In this document: in pieces, positions 1 through 8,034 of the stretch
Numbering within the stretch: the first letter of the stretch is position 1
Layout of the letters: each line of letters begins with the position of its first letter
NCBI GenBank assembly: GCA_963711215.1
Contig: CAVQDH010000003.1
Location: forward strand, 62,001 to 126,000
Source of the DNA: WHUA01 sp963711215
GTDB lineage: Bacteria; Pseudomonadota; Alphaproteobacteria; UBA8366
Direction: 5' to 3'
DNA: 64,000 nucleotides
The notes under the pieces: model-generated
Databases searched by the model: none
What the model was told of the DNA's origin: nothing
The model's input: only the letters and a program-made list of their open reading frames with translations
Made by a program: the position numbers and the translations under genes

Positions 1-2
1 GC

Positions 3-32
3 GAGCAAGTCTACAAGAAGTGGGTGTCATAA
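3..32 (+). CDS. C-terminal tail of an upstream gene (partial)
   Basis: The first bases read in frame as EQVYKKWVS followed by TAA, so a gene enters from the left edge and ends here. It lies just ahead of an ABC importer operon that has an ATPase and two permeases but no binding protein inside the window. By inference this could be the solute-binding protein of that importer. Only nine residues are visible, so the identity is a guess from position. Confidence 0.45.
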   Translation, partial: EQVYKKWVS

Positions 33-481
33 CGGCTGCGCCTGGCGCCGGCGGTCGGAGATACCGGCCGGCGGCGCCGGGAGCGTCCGGCCTATAAAAC
101 GTGACGAAATAAAACGTTACTAAAGACAAAGGCAGACAAATGCCGAACAAGGGAGGACGCCGGAGTCAATCCGGTCATTTGCGTCGATGCGTTTCTGGGA
201 GCGCACGCGTCGCCGTGGCGGCGGCAAGCCGCCCGGCGGCCGGTGCGCCATGCGCATCGCGGGCACACGCAGCAGCGGCAATGCCGTCACGGATCGCGCC
301 GGGCCGTCGCCCGGCGCATCCGGCGGCGACTTTCAAAATCCTGCAGACAGCCAACGCATGAGAGTCGGTCAATCCTCTCCGGCCAGACCGAACGGCGATC
401 GTCGCCTGTCGTTGGCGGCTGTCGCCGGCCGCCATGCCGTAAGAAACCGGGCGATCCGCCCGCATATCGAAGGAACGCTCG
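33..481. other. Intergenic region ahead of ABC importer genes
   Basis: This stretch of about 450 bases has no convincing gene; the short ORFs on both strands have no recognisable domain. At 45-86 there is a GC-rich imperfect inverted repeat (GGCGCCGGC near 47, GCCGGCGGCGCC near 73) that could act as a weak terminator for the preceding gene, but it lacks a T-run. An AT-rich patch at 97-135 could hold a promoter for the ABC genes. AAGGAAC just before the ATG at 482 is a plausible ribosome-binding site. Confidence 0.4.
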
Positions 482-1504
482 ATGGCTGAAGTCTCGACCA
501 ATAACGTTACGAAAGAATTTGGCGGTGTCGGCGCGGTGAACGGCATCAGCCTGACGGTGAAGGATGGCGAGTTCATGGTGCTGCTGGGCCCGTCCGGCTG
601 CGGCAAGACGACCTTTCTTCGGATGATCGCCGGCCTCGAGGCGCCGTCCTCGGGCCAGATCATCATCCAGGGCGAGGTGGTGAACGAGATTCCGCCGCGT
701 GCGCGCGGCATTGCCATGGTGTTCCAGAGCTACGGCCTCTATCCGCATTTCACGGTCTGGAGCAACATCGCCTTCCCGCTGAAGACCCAGGGCACGCCCC
801 GGGAGGAGATCAAGGAAAAGGTGGCGTGGGCGGCGGAGCTGCTCGGCCTCACGCGCCTCCTGGAGCGCAAGCCGCGGCAGCTCTCCGGCGGCGAACGGCA
901 GCGGGTCGCGCTGGCGCGCGCGCTTGTCCGCGATCCGACGGTCTTTCTGCTGGACGAGCCGCTGTCCAACCTCGACGCCAAGCTGCGCACGATGGCCCGC
1001 AACGAGCTGCGGCAGTTCCAGCAGCGCGTCAACACGACGACGATTTACGTCACCCACGACCAGATCGAGGCGATGGGCATGGGTGACCGCATCGCCGTGA
1101 TCGATCAGGGCAAGATCCGCCAGGTGGGCACGCCGGCCGGGATCTACGACGATCCGGCCGATACCTTCGTCGCGACCTTCCTCGGCACGCCACCGATGAA
1201 TCTGGTCAAGCAGAACGGCGGAACGCTCGGCTTCCGGCCCGAGCACTTCCTGCCCAAGGAGATGCTCGAGAACGACGACATCGTCGAGTACCCGTTCCGC
1301 GTTCGGCGGGCCGAGTATCTCGGCTCGGAGCGCGTGCTCTACGGCACGCTCGACGGTGCGGGGCACGAGACCGAGGTGACGGCCAAGCTTCCGGCGCATC
1401 TCGAGCTTTACGGGGTGCGGGAGGGGGAAGCGCATCCGTTCGCCATTCGCCGCAGCGCGCTTCGTTATTTCGATAAGGACGGCAGGCAAACCCATCGGCA
1501 TTGA
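482..1504 (+). CDS. ABC importer ATP-binding protein, sugar (MalK/UgpC) type
   Basis: Nucleotide-binding subunit of a carbohydrate-type ABC importer, acting at the inner face of the cytoplasmic membrane. The 340 residues show Walker A GPSGCGKTT (about 36-44), the signature LSGGERQRVALARAL (about 136-150), Walker B VFLLDEPLSNLDAKL and the switch histidine in VTHDQ. About 100 residues follow the ATPase core and should form the TOBE/regulatory domain usual in MalK/UgpC proteins. Two permease genes follow at spacings of 15 and 1 bases, so this is an operon. The substrate cannot be read from the sequence; glycerol-3-phosphate, maltose-like sugars and polyols are all possible. Confidence 0.93.
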   Translation: MAEVSTNNVTKEFGGVGAVNGISLTVKDGEFMVLLGPSGCGKTTFLRMIAGLEAPSSGQIIIQGEVVNEIPPRARGIAMVFQSYGLYPHFTVWSNIAFPLKTQGTPREEIKEKVAWAAELLGLTRLLERKPRQLSGGERQRVALARALVRDPTVFLLDEPLSNLDAKLRTMARNELRQFQQRVNTTTIYVTHDQIEAMGMGDRIAVIDQGKIRQVGTPAGIYDDPADTFVATFLGTPPMNLVKQNGGTLGFRPEHFLPKEMLENDDIVEYPFRVRRAEYLGSERVLYGTLDGAGHETEVTAKLPAHLELYGVREGEAHPFAIRRSALRYFDKDGRQTHRH

Positions 1505-1519
1505 AATAGGAACACAGTG

Positions 1520-2446
1520 ATGGTTGCAATTACCGCAAGACCGCCGATCGCCAAGAAAATGCGCTTTCACTTCGATCGCGCATCGGTGCTGGGCCCGCTC
1601 TTCATCGCACCCGCCATCCTTTACGTGGGCTTGCTCGTCGCCATCCCGTTCTTCCTCGCGCTTTATTACAGCGTCAGCGCCTACACGATCTTCAATCCGA
1701 GCTACGCGTTCGTCGGCTTGAAGAACTTCTACAGCGTGATGGAAAGCGAGATCTTCCGGCGGACGCTGATCAACACCTTCGTCTTCACGGTGTCGGCGCA
1801 GGTCGTGGCCCTGGTGCTGGGCAAGTTCGCCGCGCTGCTGCTGATGCGCGATTTCCCCGGCCGCCGGCTTGCCCGCGGCCTGGTCATCCTGCCCTGGGCG
1901 GTGCCAGTGTCGCTCGCGACGCTCGCCTGGCAATGGATGTTCGATTCGCTCTACAGCGTGATCAACTGGACCCTGCAGGCGATGGGCTTCATCCAGCCGG
2001 GCCACTGGCCGCAATGGCTCGGCCAGCAGGACCTGGCGATGATCGCGGTGATCACCGTTCATGCCTGGCGGCTGTTTCCGTTTGCTGTCGTGCTGTTCCT
2101 GGCAGGCCTGACCGCGGTGCCGAAGGATGTGCTCGATGCGGCGACCATCGACGGCGCCGGCTTCTGGCGGCGCAACTATCAGATCATCTTACCGATGATC
2201 GCGCCGATCATGCTGATCGCGGTGATCTTCGGCACGGTCTTCACCTTCACAGACCTGAGCGTCGTCTACCTGCTGACCAAGGGCGGCCCGATCAACAGCA
2301 CCCACGTGCTGGGCTCGCTGGCCTTCCAGGTCGGCATCCTGTCGGGCGACGTCTCGCACGGCGCGGTGATCTGCCTCTTCCTGTTCCCCTTCCTCTTGGT
2401 CGCCTGCATCTTCCTGTTGCGGGCCATGCGCCGGCACGAGATCTGA
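1520..2446 (+). CDS. ABC importer permease, MalF/UgpA type
   Basis: Integral membrane subunit of the importer, 308 residues with six predicted hydrophobic segments. An N-terminal segment ILYVGLLVAIPFFLALYY begins the membrane region. The cytoplasmic coupling loop (EAA motif) is LDAATIDGAGFWRRNYQIILP near residues 195-215, the site that docks on the ATPase. The ATG at 1520 is chosen; a GTG codon lies directly before it. The length and the neighbouring second permease fit the heterodimeric membrane pair of carbohydrate importers. Confidence 0.92.
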   Translation: MVAITARPPIAKKMRFHFDRASVLGPLFIAPAILYVGLLVAIPFFLALYYSVSAYTIFNPSYAFVGLKNFYSVMESEIFRRTLINTFVFTVSAQVVALVLGKFAALLLMRDFPGRRLARGLVILPWAVPVSLATLAWQWMFDSLYSVINWTLQAMGFIQPGHWPQWLGQQDLAMIAVITVHAWRLFPFAVVLFLAGLTAVPKDVLDAATIDGAGFWRRNYQIILPMIAPIMLIAVIFGTVFTFTDLSVVYLLTKGGPINSTHVLGSLAFQVGILSGDVSHGAVICLFLFPFLLVACIFLLRAMRRHEI

Positions 2447-2447
2447 C

Positions 2448-3293
2448 ATGGAAGCAGTCGTAAAAAAAGTTGCGCGCGAAGGCGGGTTCTACACGGCGGT
2501 GACGCTCCTCGTGGTGTTCGCCGCGTTCCCCTTCTATTGGATGCTCATCACGACGTTCAAGACGGACGGGGATCTGTATAACCTGAAGTCAATCCCCTAC
2601 TGGTTCAATGCCGCGCCGACGCTCGAGCATGTCGAGTACCTGTTTCAGAAGACGCTGTTCCTGCAGTGGCTGGAGAACTCGGCGCTGATCGGGGTCTGCG
2701 TCTGCCTCATCACGCTGGTGGTCTCGCTGCCGGCCGGCTACAGCCTGGCGCGCATGGCCGGCCGCAATGCCGAGACGCTCGGCATCGGCATCTTCCTGAC
2801 CTATCTCGTGCCGCCGACCCTGCTGTTCCTGCCGCTGTCGCGCGTGGTCAGCGTGCTCGGGCTGCAGGATTCGATCTGGGCGCTGATCGTCGTCTATCCG
2901 ACCTTCACCATCCCCTTCTGCACCTGGCTGCTGATGGGCTTCTTCAAGTCGCTGCCGCGCGAGATCGAGGAGGCGGCCATCGTCGACGGCTGCAGCCTCT
3001 TCGGCACCTTCGTGAAGATCGTGCTGCCGCTGTCGCTGCCCGGCATCCTGACGGTCATCATCTTCGCCTTCACGCTGACGATGCAGGAATTCGTCTACGC
3101 GCTCACCTTCATCTCCTCCTCGGCGCAGAAGCCGGTCACCCTCGGCGTCGCGACCGACCTGATCCGCGGCGATATCTATTATTGGGGCGAGCTGATGGGG
3201 GCCGCGCTGATCGCCAGCGTGCCCGTGGCGATCGCGTACAACTTCTTCCTCGACCGTTTCATCGCCGGCATCACCGGCGGCGCCGTGAAGTAG
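2448..3293 (+). CDS. ABC importer permease, MalG/UgpE type
   Basis: Second membrane subunit of the importer, 281 residues. The first membrane segment (LLVVFAAFPFYWMLITTFK) is followed by the periplasmic loop typical of MalG-like permeases. The EAA loop is EEAAIVDGCSLFGTFVKIVLP near residues 172-192. The start codon is one base after the preceding stop, implying translational coupling. The gene ends only 10 bases from the convergent dctM, leaving no room for a strong terminator. Confidence 0.92.
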   Translation: MEAVVKKVAREGGFYTAVTLLVVFAAFPFYWMLITTFKTDGDLYNLKSIPYWFNAAPTLEHVEYLFQKTLFLQWLENSALIGVCVCLITLVVSLPAGYSLARMAGRNAETLGIGIFLTYLVPPTLLFLPLSRVVSVLGLQDSIWALIVVYPTFTIPFCTWLLMGFFKSLPREIEEAAIVDGCSLFGTFVKIVLPLSLPGILTVIIFAFTLTMQEFVYALTFISSSAQKPVTLGVATDLIRGDIYYWGELMGAALIASVPVAIAYNFFLDRFIAGITGGAVK

Positions 3294-3303
3294 CGGCCGC
3301 GTC

Positions 3304-4611
3304 CTAGCGCCCGAGAAGCAGGTCCGGAAGGAAGGAGACGATGCCGGGGTAGACCGCCAGCAGCCCGGTGAAGATCACCATGACCACCAGATAGGGCAGG
3401 GTCATGATCGCGATCTCGCCGAGCGGCTTGCCGGTCAGGCCCTGGATGACGAACAGGTTGAAGCCGACCGGCGGCGTGATCTGCGACATCTCGACCACGA
3501 CGACGAGGAAGATGCCGAACCAGAGCTTGTCGAATCCGACCGAGTTCACCAGCGGCAGGACGACCGGCAGGGTCATGACGATGATCGAGAAGCCGTCGAG
3601 AAAGCAGCCCAGCAGGATATAGAAGGCTACCAGGACGCCGATCAGCTCGTAGGTCGAGAGCCCGAGCCCGCCGACGAAGTTGGCGACCATCGACGGGATG
3701 CCGAGAAAGGCCGCAGTGTTGCCGAGGATGGTCGCGCCGATCACGATCATGCCGATCATGCCGCAGGTCTGGACCGAGCCCATGGCGACCTCGCGCAGCG
3801 TCTCCATCGACAGGGCGCCCTGTATCTTCGATACGATCAGCGCGCCCACGACGCCGAGCGCCGCGGCCTCGGACGGCGTCGCGACGCCGCCATACATCGA
3901 GCCGAGCACGCAAAGGATGAGGAAGATAGCGGGAGCGAGCTCGCGCAGCGCGGCGATACGCTCTTTCAGCGGCATTTCCTTCATCGCCCGCTCGCTCTCG
4001 GGCACGAGCTCGGGCTCGAAGGTGGTGTGCAGCATGATCCAGGCCATGAAGCAGCCGGCGAGGAAGATGCCCGGGATGAAGCCGGCGGTGAACAGCCGGA
4101 GGACGGATTCGTCCGCGAGCACGCCGTAGATGATCATGATGGTGCTGGGCGGGATGAGGAAGCCGAGCGTGCCGGCGCCCGCCAGCGAGCCGATCGCGAT
4201 CGTGTCGCTGTAGCCGCGCCGGCGCAGCTCGGTGAGCGAGATGCGGCCGACGACCTGGGTGGTGACGGCGGAAGAGCCGGAAATCGCCGCGAAGACCGAG
4301 CATCCGACGACGTTGACATGCAGCAGCCGCCCCGGCAGCAGCGCCGCCCAGGGCGCGAGGCCGTTGAACAGCGAGCGCGACAGGCGGGTGCGGAAGAGAA
4401 GCTCGCCCATCACGATGAACAGCGGCAGCGCGACCAGCTCCGGCTTGGTGAGCGTGCCGAAGACATACTCCGGAATGAGCCGGTCGACCGGGATGTTGCG
4501 GAAGATCATGAGCATGACAACGGAGGTGAAGAGCAGCGTGAGTCCGACCCAGAGCCCACTGGCGAGCGTGCCGAACAAGACTCCGAGGAGCGTTCCGAGA
4601 ACCGTTGCCAT
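3304..4611 (-). CDS. dctM: TRAP transporter large permease (DctM)
   Basis: Large membrane subunit of a tripartite ATP-independent periplasmic transporter, which uses an ion gradient to import a carboxylate-like solute. The 435 residues form about 12-13 hydrophobic segments, and motifs such as GSLAGAGTLGFLIPPS and QITPPVGFNLFV are characteristic of the DctM family. It follows dctQ by 35 bases and is the last gene of the hyuAB-dctPQM run. Confidence 0.95.
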   Translation of the reverse strand: MATVLGTLLGVLFGTLASGLWVGLTLLFTSVVMLMIFRNIPVDRLIPEYVFGTLTKPELVALPLFIVMGELLFRTRLSRSLFNGLAPWAALLPGRLLHVNVVGCSVFAAISGSSAVTTQVVGRISLTELRRRGYSDTIAIGSLAGAGTLGFLIPPSTIMIIYGVLADESVLRLFTAGFIPGIFLAGCFMAWIMLHTTFEPELVPESERAMKEMPLKERIAALRELAPAIFLILCVLGSMYGGVATPSEAAALGVVGALIVSKIQGALSMETLREVAMGSVQTCGMIGMIVIGATILGNTAAFLGIPSMVANFVGGLGLSTYELIGVLVAFYILLGCFLDGFSIIVMTLPVVLPLVNSVGFDKLWFGIFLVVVVEMSQITPPVGFNLFVIQGLTGKPLGEIAIMTLPYLVVMVIFTGLLAVYPGIVSFLPDLLLGR

Positions 4612-4646
4612 GTCGATCGTCTTTCTCGTGTAAGGGGAAGCCGGTG

Positions 4647-5246
4647 TTACTCGGACAATCCGGTCGCTTTCAGCTTTTCGTCATCCAATTCGCCGCCGGC
4701 GACGCTGCGGATCAGACGCGCGATCATTTGGATGGCCAGTAGTATTGCGCCCGCAGCCATGAGGGACTTGGGAATCCACATCGGCGTGTAGCTGTCGATC
4801 GAGACCTCTCCGGAGAGCGCGGCCTGCGCGGCGAAGCGGATCAGCGTCCAGGCGAGGAAGACTGTCAGCGTCGTGCCGAGCGCGGCGCAGAGGATCTCGA
4901 AGATGCGGCGCACCGCGGGCGGCACGTTTGCGATCAGCACGCCGACGCGGATATGGCCGCCGGCCCGGAGCGTCATCGCGGTCGCGGCCAGGAAGGCCGT
5001 GCCCGACAGATAACCGCTGTACTCCCAGGCGATGGGTATGTCGCCGGGGAGGTTTCGGAAGAACTTCGAGACGAAGGCGACCGAAATTTCCGAGACGATC
5101 AGCACGACCAGGATTGCGAGCGCGGCCGCGGCCAGCCAGCCGCCGACGATGGCCGCCTTATCGGCCACCGCCAGCACGGCGGTCAGGATTCGGGGCGCAG
5201 GCATCCCTTCGCCCCGAATCGTTTCCACATTGGCGTCTGTGACCAT
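4647..5246 (-). CDS. dctQ: TRAP transporter small permease (DctQ)
   Basis: Small membrane subunit that links the periplasmic binding protein to DctM. The 199 residues contain four hydrophobic segments, and the motif PIAWEYSGYLSGTAFLAA with the following RAGGHIRVG is the DctQ signature region. The N-terminus (about 30 residues before the first segment) and the acidic C-terminal tail are longer than in many DctQ proteins. Its ATG lies one base after the dctP stop, so the two are coupled. Confidence 0.93.
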   Translation of the reverse strand: MVTDANVETIRGEGMPAPRILTAVLAVADKAAIVGGWLAAAALAILVVLIVSEISVAFVSKFFRNLPGDIPIAWEYSGYLSGTAFLAATAMTLRAGGHIRVGVLIANVPPAVRRIFEILCAALGTTLTVFLAWTLIRFAAQAALSGEVSIDSYTPMWIPKSLMAAGAILLAIQMIARLIRSVAGGELDDEKLKATGLSE

Positions 5247-5247
5247 C

Positions 5248-6249
5248 TCAAGTCCGCCCCACTTCGGCCAGGTACTTCTTCACGATCGGCCGCGCGGCGG
5301 GCGCCCGTTTCAGGAAATCCTCGAGCAGCGGCGCCGAGCGTTTCTGCATCTGCTTCATCATCGCCGGCGGAACCTTCACCAGCTCCATGCCATGGTCGAG
5401 CAGGGTCTTCAGCGTCGACTGGTCCTCGTGGATCGACACGCCCCAGAACTTGGGCTCGAGCTCCTGCCCCAGGCCGACCAATGCCTTCTGGTCCTTCGCC
5501 GGGAGCTTCTTGTAGGTGTCGAGATTGATGGTGACGAGGTCGATCGACCAGGAATGGTTGGTCGGATAGACGTATTTCAGGAACTCCCAGAACTTGCCGT
5601 CGACGGCCGAGACCGCCGAGGTCGTCACGCCGTCGATACGGCCCGAGGCCAGCGCCGGCACGACATCGCCCCACGGAATGACGACCGCCGACATGCCGAT
5701 GGCGTCGCACATCTCGGCTGCCGCCTTGGTGGCGGCGCGGATCTTGATGCCCTTGAGGCCGTCCAGGTTGTCGACCTTGACCTTGAGGTGGAGGTACTGG
5801 GTCGGCCACGGCACGATGTAGAGGATCTTCTGATTGTACTTGGTCGCCAGCTTGTCGAGGGTCGGGCGGAAGATCTTCAGCATCAGCTTCAGCTCGTCCG
5901 ACGAGGTGATCAGGAAGGCGGTGTTGGTCAGGCCCATGATTGGCTCGTCGCCGACCTGCTGGCCGGCGAGAACGTCGGCCATGGGCACGAGCCCGTCGCG
6001 CACCGCGCGCAGCTGCTCCGGCCCCTTGAAGCCGAGCGCGCCGCCGGCGTGCACGTTGATCTTGAGGTCGCCGCCGGTCGCCTTGGCGACGGCTTCGGAA
6101 TAGGTCTTGAGGTTGCGGACATGGAAGTTGGCATCGGGCCAGACCGTGGACAGGTCCAGCGTCGTCGGCGCTGCGTTGGCGCGGCGGACGGTCGGCGCCA
6201 GCAGCGTGGTTGCGGCGGCGGCGGCAAGGAAGTGGCGGCGGGTAATCAT
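5248..6249 (-). CDS. dctP: TRAP solute-binding protein (DctP)
   Basis: Periplasmic receptor of the TRAP system, 333 residues. The N-terminus (MITRRHFLAAAAATTLLAPTV) carries an RRHFL motif and an Ala-rich hydrophobic stretch, so export is probably by the Tat route. The central VDNLDGLKGIKIR and the later conserved Arg region match the DctP fold, where an arginine binds the ligand carboxylate. It sits 103 bases downstream of hyuB on the same strand. By inference the ligand may be the hydantoin- or oxoproline-like substrate, or product, of HyuAB. Confidence 0.92.
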   Translation of the reverse strand: MITRRHFLAAAAATTLLAPTVRRANAAPTTLDLSTVWPDANFHVRNLKTYSEAVAKATGGDLKINVHAGGALGFKGPEQLRAVRDGLVPMADVLAGQQVGDEPIMGLTNTAFLITSSDELKLMLKIFRPTLDKLATKYNQKILYIVPWPTQYLHLKVKVDNLDGLKGIKIRAATKAAAEMCDAIGMSAVVIPWGDVVPALASGRIDGVTTSAVSAVDGKFWEFLKYVYPTNHSWSIDLVTINLDTYKKLPAKDQKALVGLGQELEPKFWGVSIHEDQSTLKTLLDHGMELVKVPPAMMKQMQKRSAPLLEDFLKRAPAARPIVKKYLAEVGRT

Positions 6250-6352
6250 GATAGGCCTCGATTTCTGTTTCGTGTTTTTTTCCGTCCCTCCCGTCGGGTC
6301 CGGTCGTTTCTTCTATACGGTGTTCCCGTTTTTTATCCTGTCCGGCGGCGCG

Positions 6353-8023
6353 CTAGTCGGCCGCCTCGTCTGAAAAGCCGTAGATCTCCGCGGCGGCCTG
6401 GCGGCCGATCAGCTCGTCGGCGAGATCGCGCGCCACCCGGGCGCGGTCGCGCGCGCCGGGCGTGCCGATCCCGCCGCCGCCGGGCGTCATCACCACCAGG
6501 CGGTCGCCCGCGGGAATTTCCTGGAAGCCCTTGCTGTTGAGCGGCCGGCCCGATGCGAGGCCGACATAGCCGGCGCCGCCGTTCATGCCGCCGTCGCGGC
6601 CGCGCGGCGGATTGGCGACGCGGTCGAACATCGCGAGGATGCCGAAAGTCTCGCCGGTGCCGTTCTCGATCTCGATTGCCTGGCCGAGGCCGCCGCGGGT
6701 GACGCCGGCGCCGCCGCTGTCGGGGCGGAACTCCTTGCGCCAGAAGATCAGGGGCGTCTGCGTCTCGGCGATCTCGACCGGGGTGCCGCGCACGCCGCTC
6801 GGATAGGCGGTGGCGGACAGGCCGTCCTTGTCGGGCCGGGCGCCGGTGCCGCCGTTCGTCGTCAAGGACGCGCTGAAGCCGAAATTGCCGTCCGTTTCGC
6901 TCTGCGTGTCGCCGCGGACGGTGATGTTCCAGAGGCAGGACGTGCCCTCGGCCGGCACGCGGTCGGGGATCACCTGGCGCAGGCAGCCGAACACGACGTC
7001 GGGCAGCATCTGGCCGATGACATGGCGCGAGCTGACCGGCGCCGGCTTCTTCGCATTCAGGATCGTGCCTTCCGGCGCGTGGATCATCAGCGGCTCGAGC
7101 GAGCCCGTGTTGTTCGGGATCTGCGAGGCCACGACGCAGCCGAGCCCGAAGGAGGTGTAGGCGGTCGTGTAGGCGTGCGGCACGTTGATCCCGCGGCGCG
7201 AGGGCGCCGAGGTGCCGGTGAAGTCGACATGGATGCCTTCGTCGGAGATGGTCAGCGCCGCCTTGAGCGTGATCGGCGCCTCGTAGCCGTCGACCGTCAT
7301 GCTGTTGTGCCAGGTGCCCTTGGGCAGCTTGGCGATCTCGGCCAGCACGGCAGCGCGCGAATGGTCGATAATGTGGCCGCCGAGGGTGTCGAGGTCGTCG
7401 ATGCCGAACTCGTCCATCATTCCCACCAGGCGCTCGCAGCCGACGTCGTTGCAAGCGGCCAGCGAGTAGACGTCGCCTTCGGAATCGATCGGCAGCCGCG
7501 TATTGGCGCGGATCATCGCCATCAGCGTCTCGTTGACCTTGCCCTGGTCGATCAGCTTGAGCATCGGGATGTAGAGGCCTTCCATGAACACGTCGGTGGC
7601 GTCCGGGCCGGAGCCGAGGCCGCCGATATCCATGAGATGGCTGGTGCAGGAGAACAGCCCGACGATCTTTCCCTGGCGGAAGCAGGGCGTGGTGATCACG
7701 AAGTCGTTGAGATGACCGGTGCCCATCCACGGGTCGTTGGTGATGTAGGCGTCGCCCGCCTTCATCGTCTCGATCGGGAAGTAGCGCAGGAAGTGCTTCA
7801 CCAACTCCGCCATCGAATTGACATGGCCCGGCGTGCCGGTGACCGCCTGGGCCAGCATGCGGCCTTGCAGGTCGAAGACGCCGGCCGACAGGTCGCCGCA
7901 TTCCCGCACGATCGGGCTGAAGGCGGTGCGCATCAGCACCTGCGCCTGCTCCTCGACGACGGCGATGAGGCGGTTCCACATGATCTGCAGGTCGATCAAT
8001 TCGATATGGTCGGCTTGGCTCAT
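6353..8023 (-). CDS. hyuB: Hydantoinase B / oxoprolinase family subunit
   Basis: Partner subunit of an ATP-dependent cyclic-amide hydrolase (N-methylhydantoinase/5-oxoprolinase family), also related to acetone carboxylase subunits. The 556 residues start MSQADHIELIDLQIMWNRL and include the family-typical EECGDLSAGVFD-like stretch, NDPWMGTGHLNDF and the glycine-rich end MTPGGGGIGTPGARD. The ATG at 8023 is chosen because homology begins there, although the open frame runs further upstream into hyuA. Only 11 bases separate it from hyuA. Confidence 0.94.
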   Translation of the reverse strand: MSQADHIELIDLQIMWNRLIAVVEEQAQVLMRTAFSPIVRECGDLSAGVFDLQGRMLAQAVTGTPGHVNSMAELVKHFLRYFPIETMKAGDAYITNDPWMGTGHLNDFVITTPCFRQGKIVGLFSCTSHLMDIGGLGSGPDATDVFMEGLYIPMLKLIDQGKVNETLMAMIRANTRLPIDSEGDVYSLAACNDVGCERLVGMMDEFGIDDLDTLGGHIIDHSRAAVLAEIAKLPKGTWHNSMTVDGYEAPITLKAALTISDEGIHVDFTGTSAPSRRGINVPHAYTTAYTSFGLGCVVASQIPNNTGSLEPLMIHAPEGTILNAKKPAPVSSRHVIGQMLPDVVFGCLRQVIPDRVPAEGTSCLWNITVRGDTQSETDGNFGFSASLTTNGGTGARPDKDGLSATAYPSGVRGTPVEIAETQTPLIFWRKEFRPDSGGAGVTRGGLGQAIEIENGTGETFGILAMFDRVANPPRGRDGGMNGGAGYVGLASGRPLNSKGFQEIPAGDRLVVMTPGGGGIGTPGARDRARVARDLADELIGRQAAAEIYGFSDEAAD

Positions 8024-8034
8024 GGCATCCTTCC

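Noticed and set aside
287..2062. 591-codon open frame on the minus strand over the first ABC genes
   Set aside because: It is the antisense of clear ABC ATPase and permease genes; its Arg/His-rich composition is the usual GC-rich shadow.
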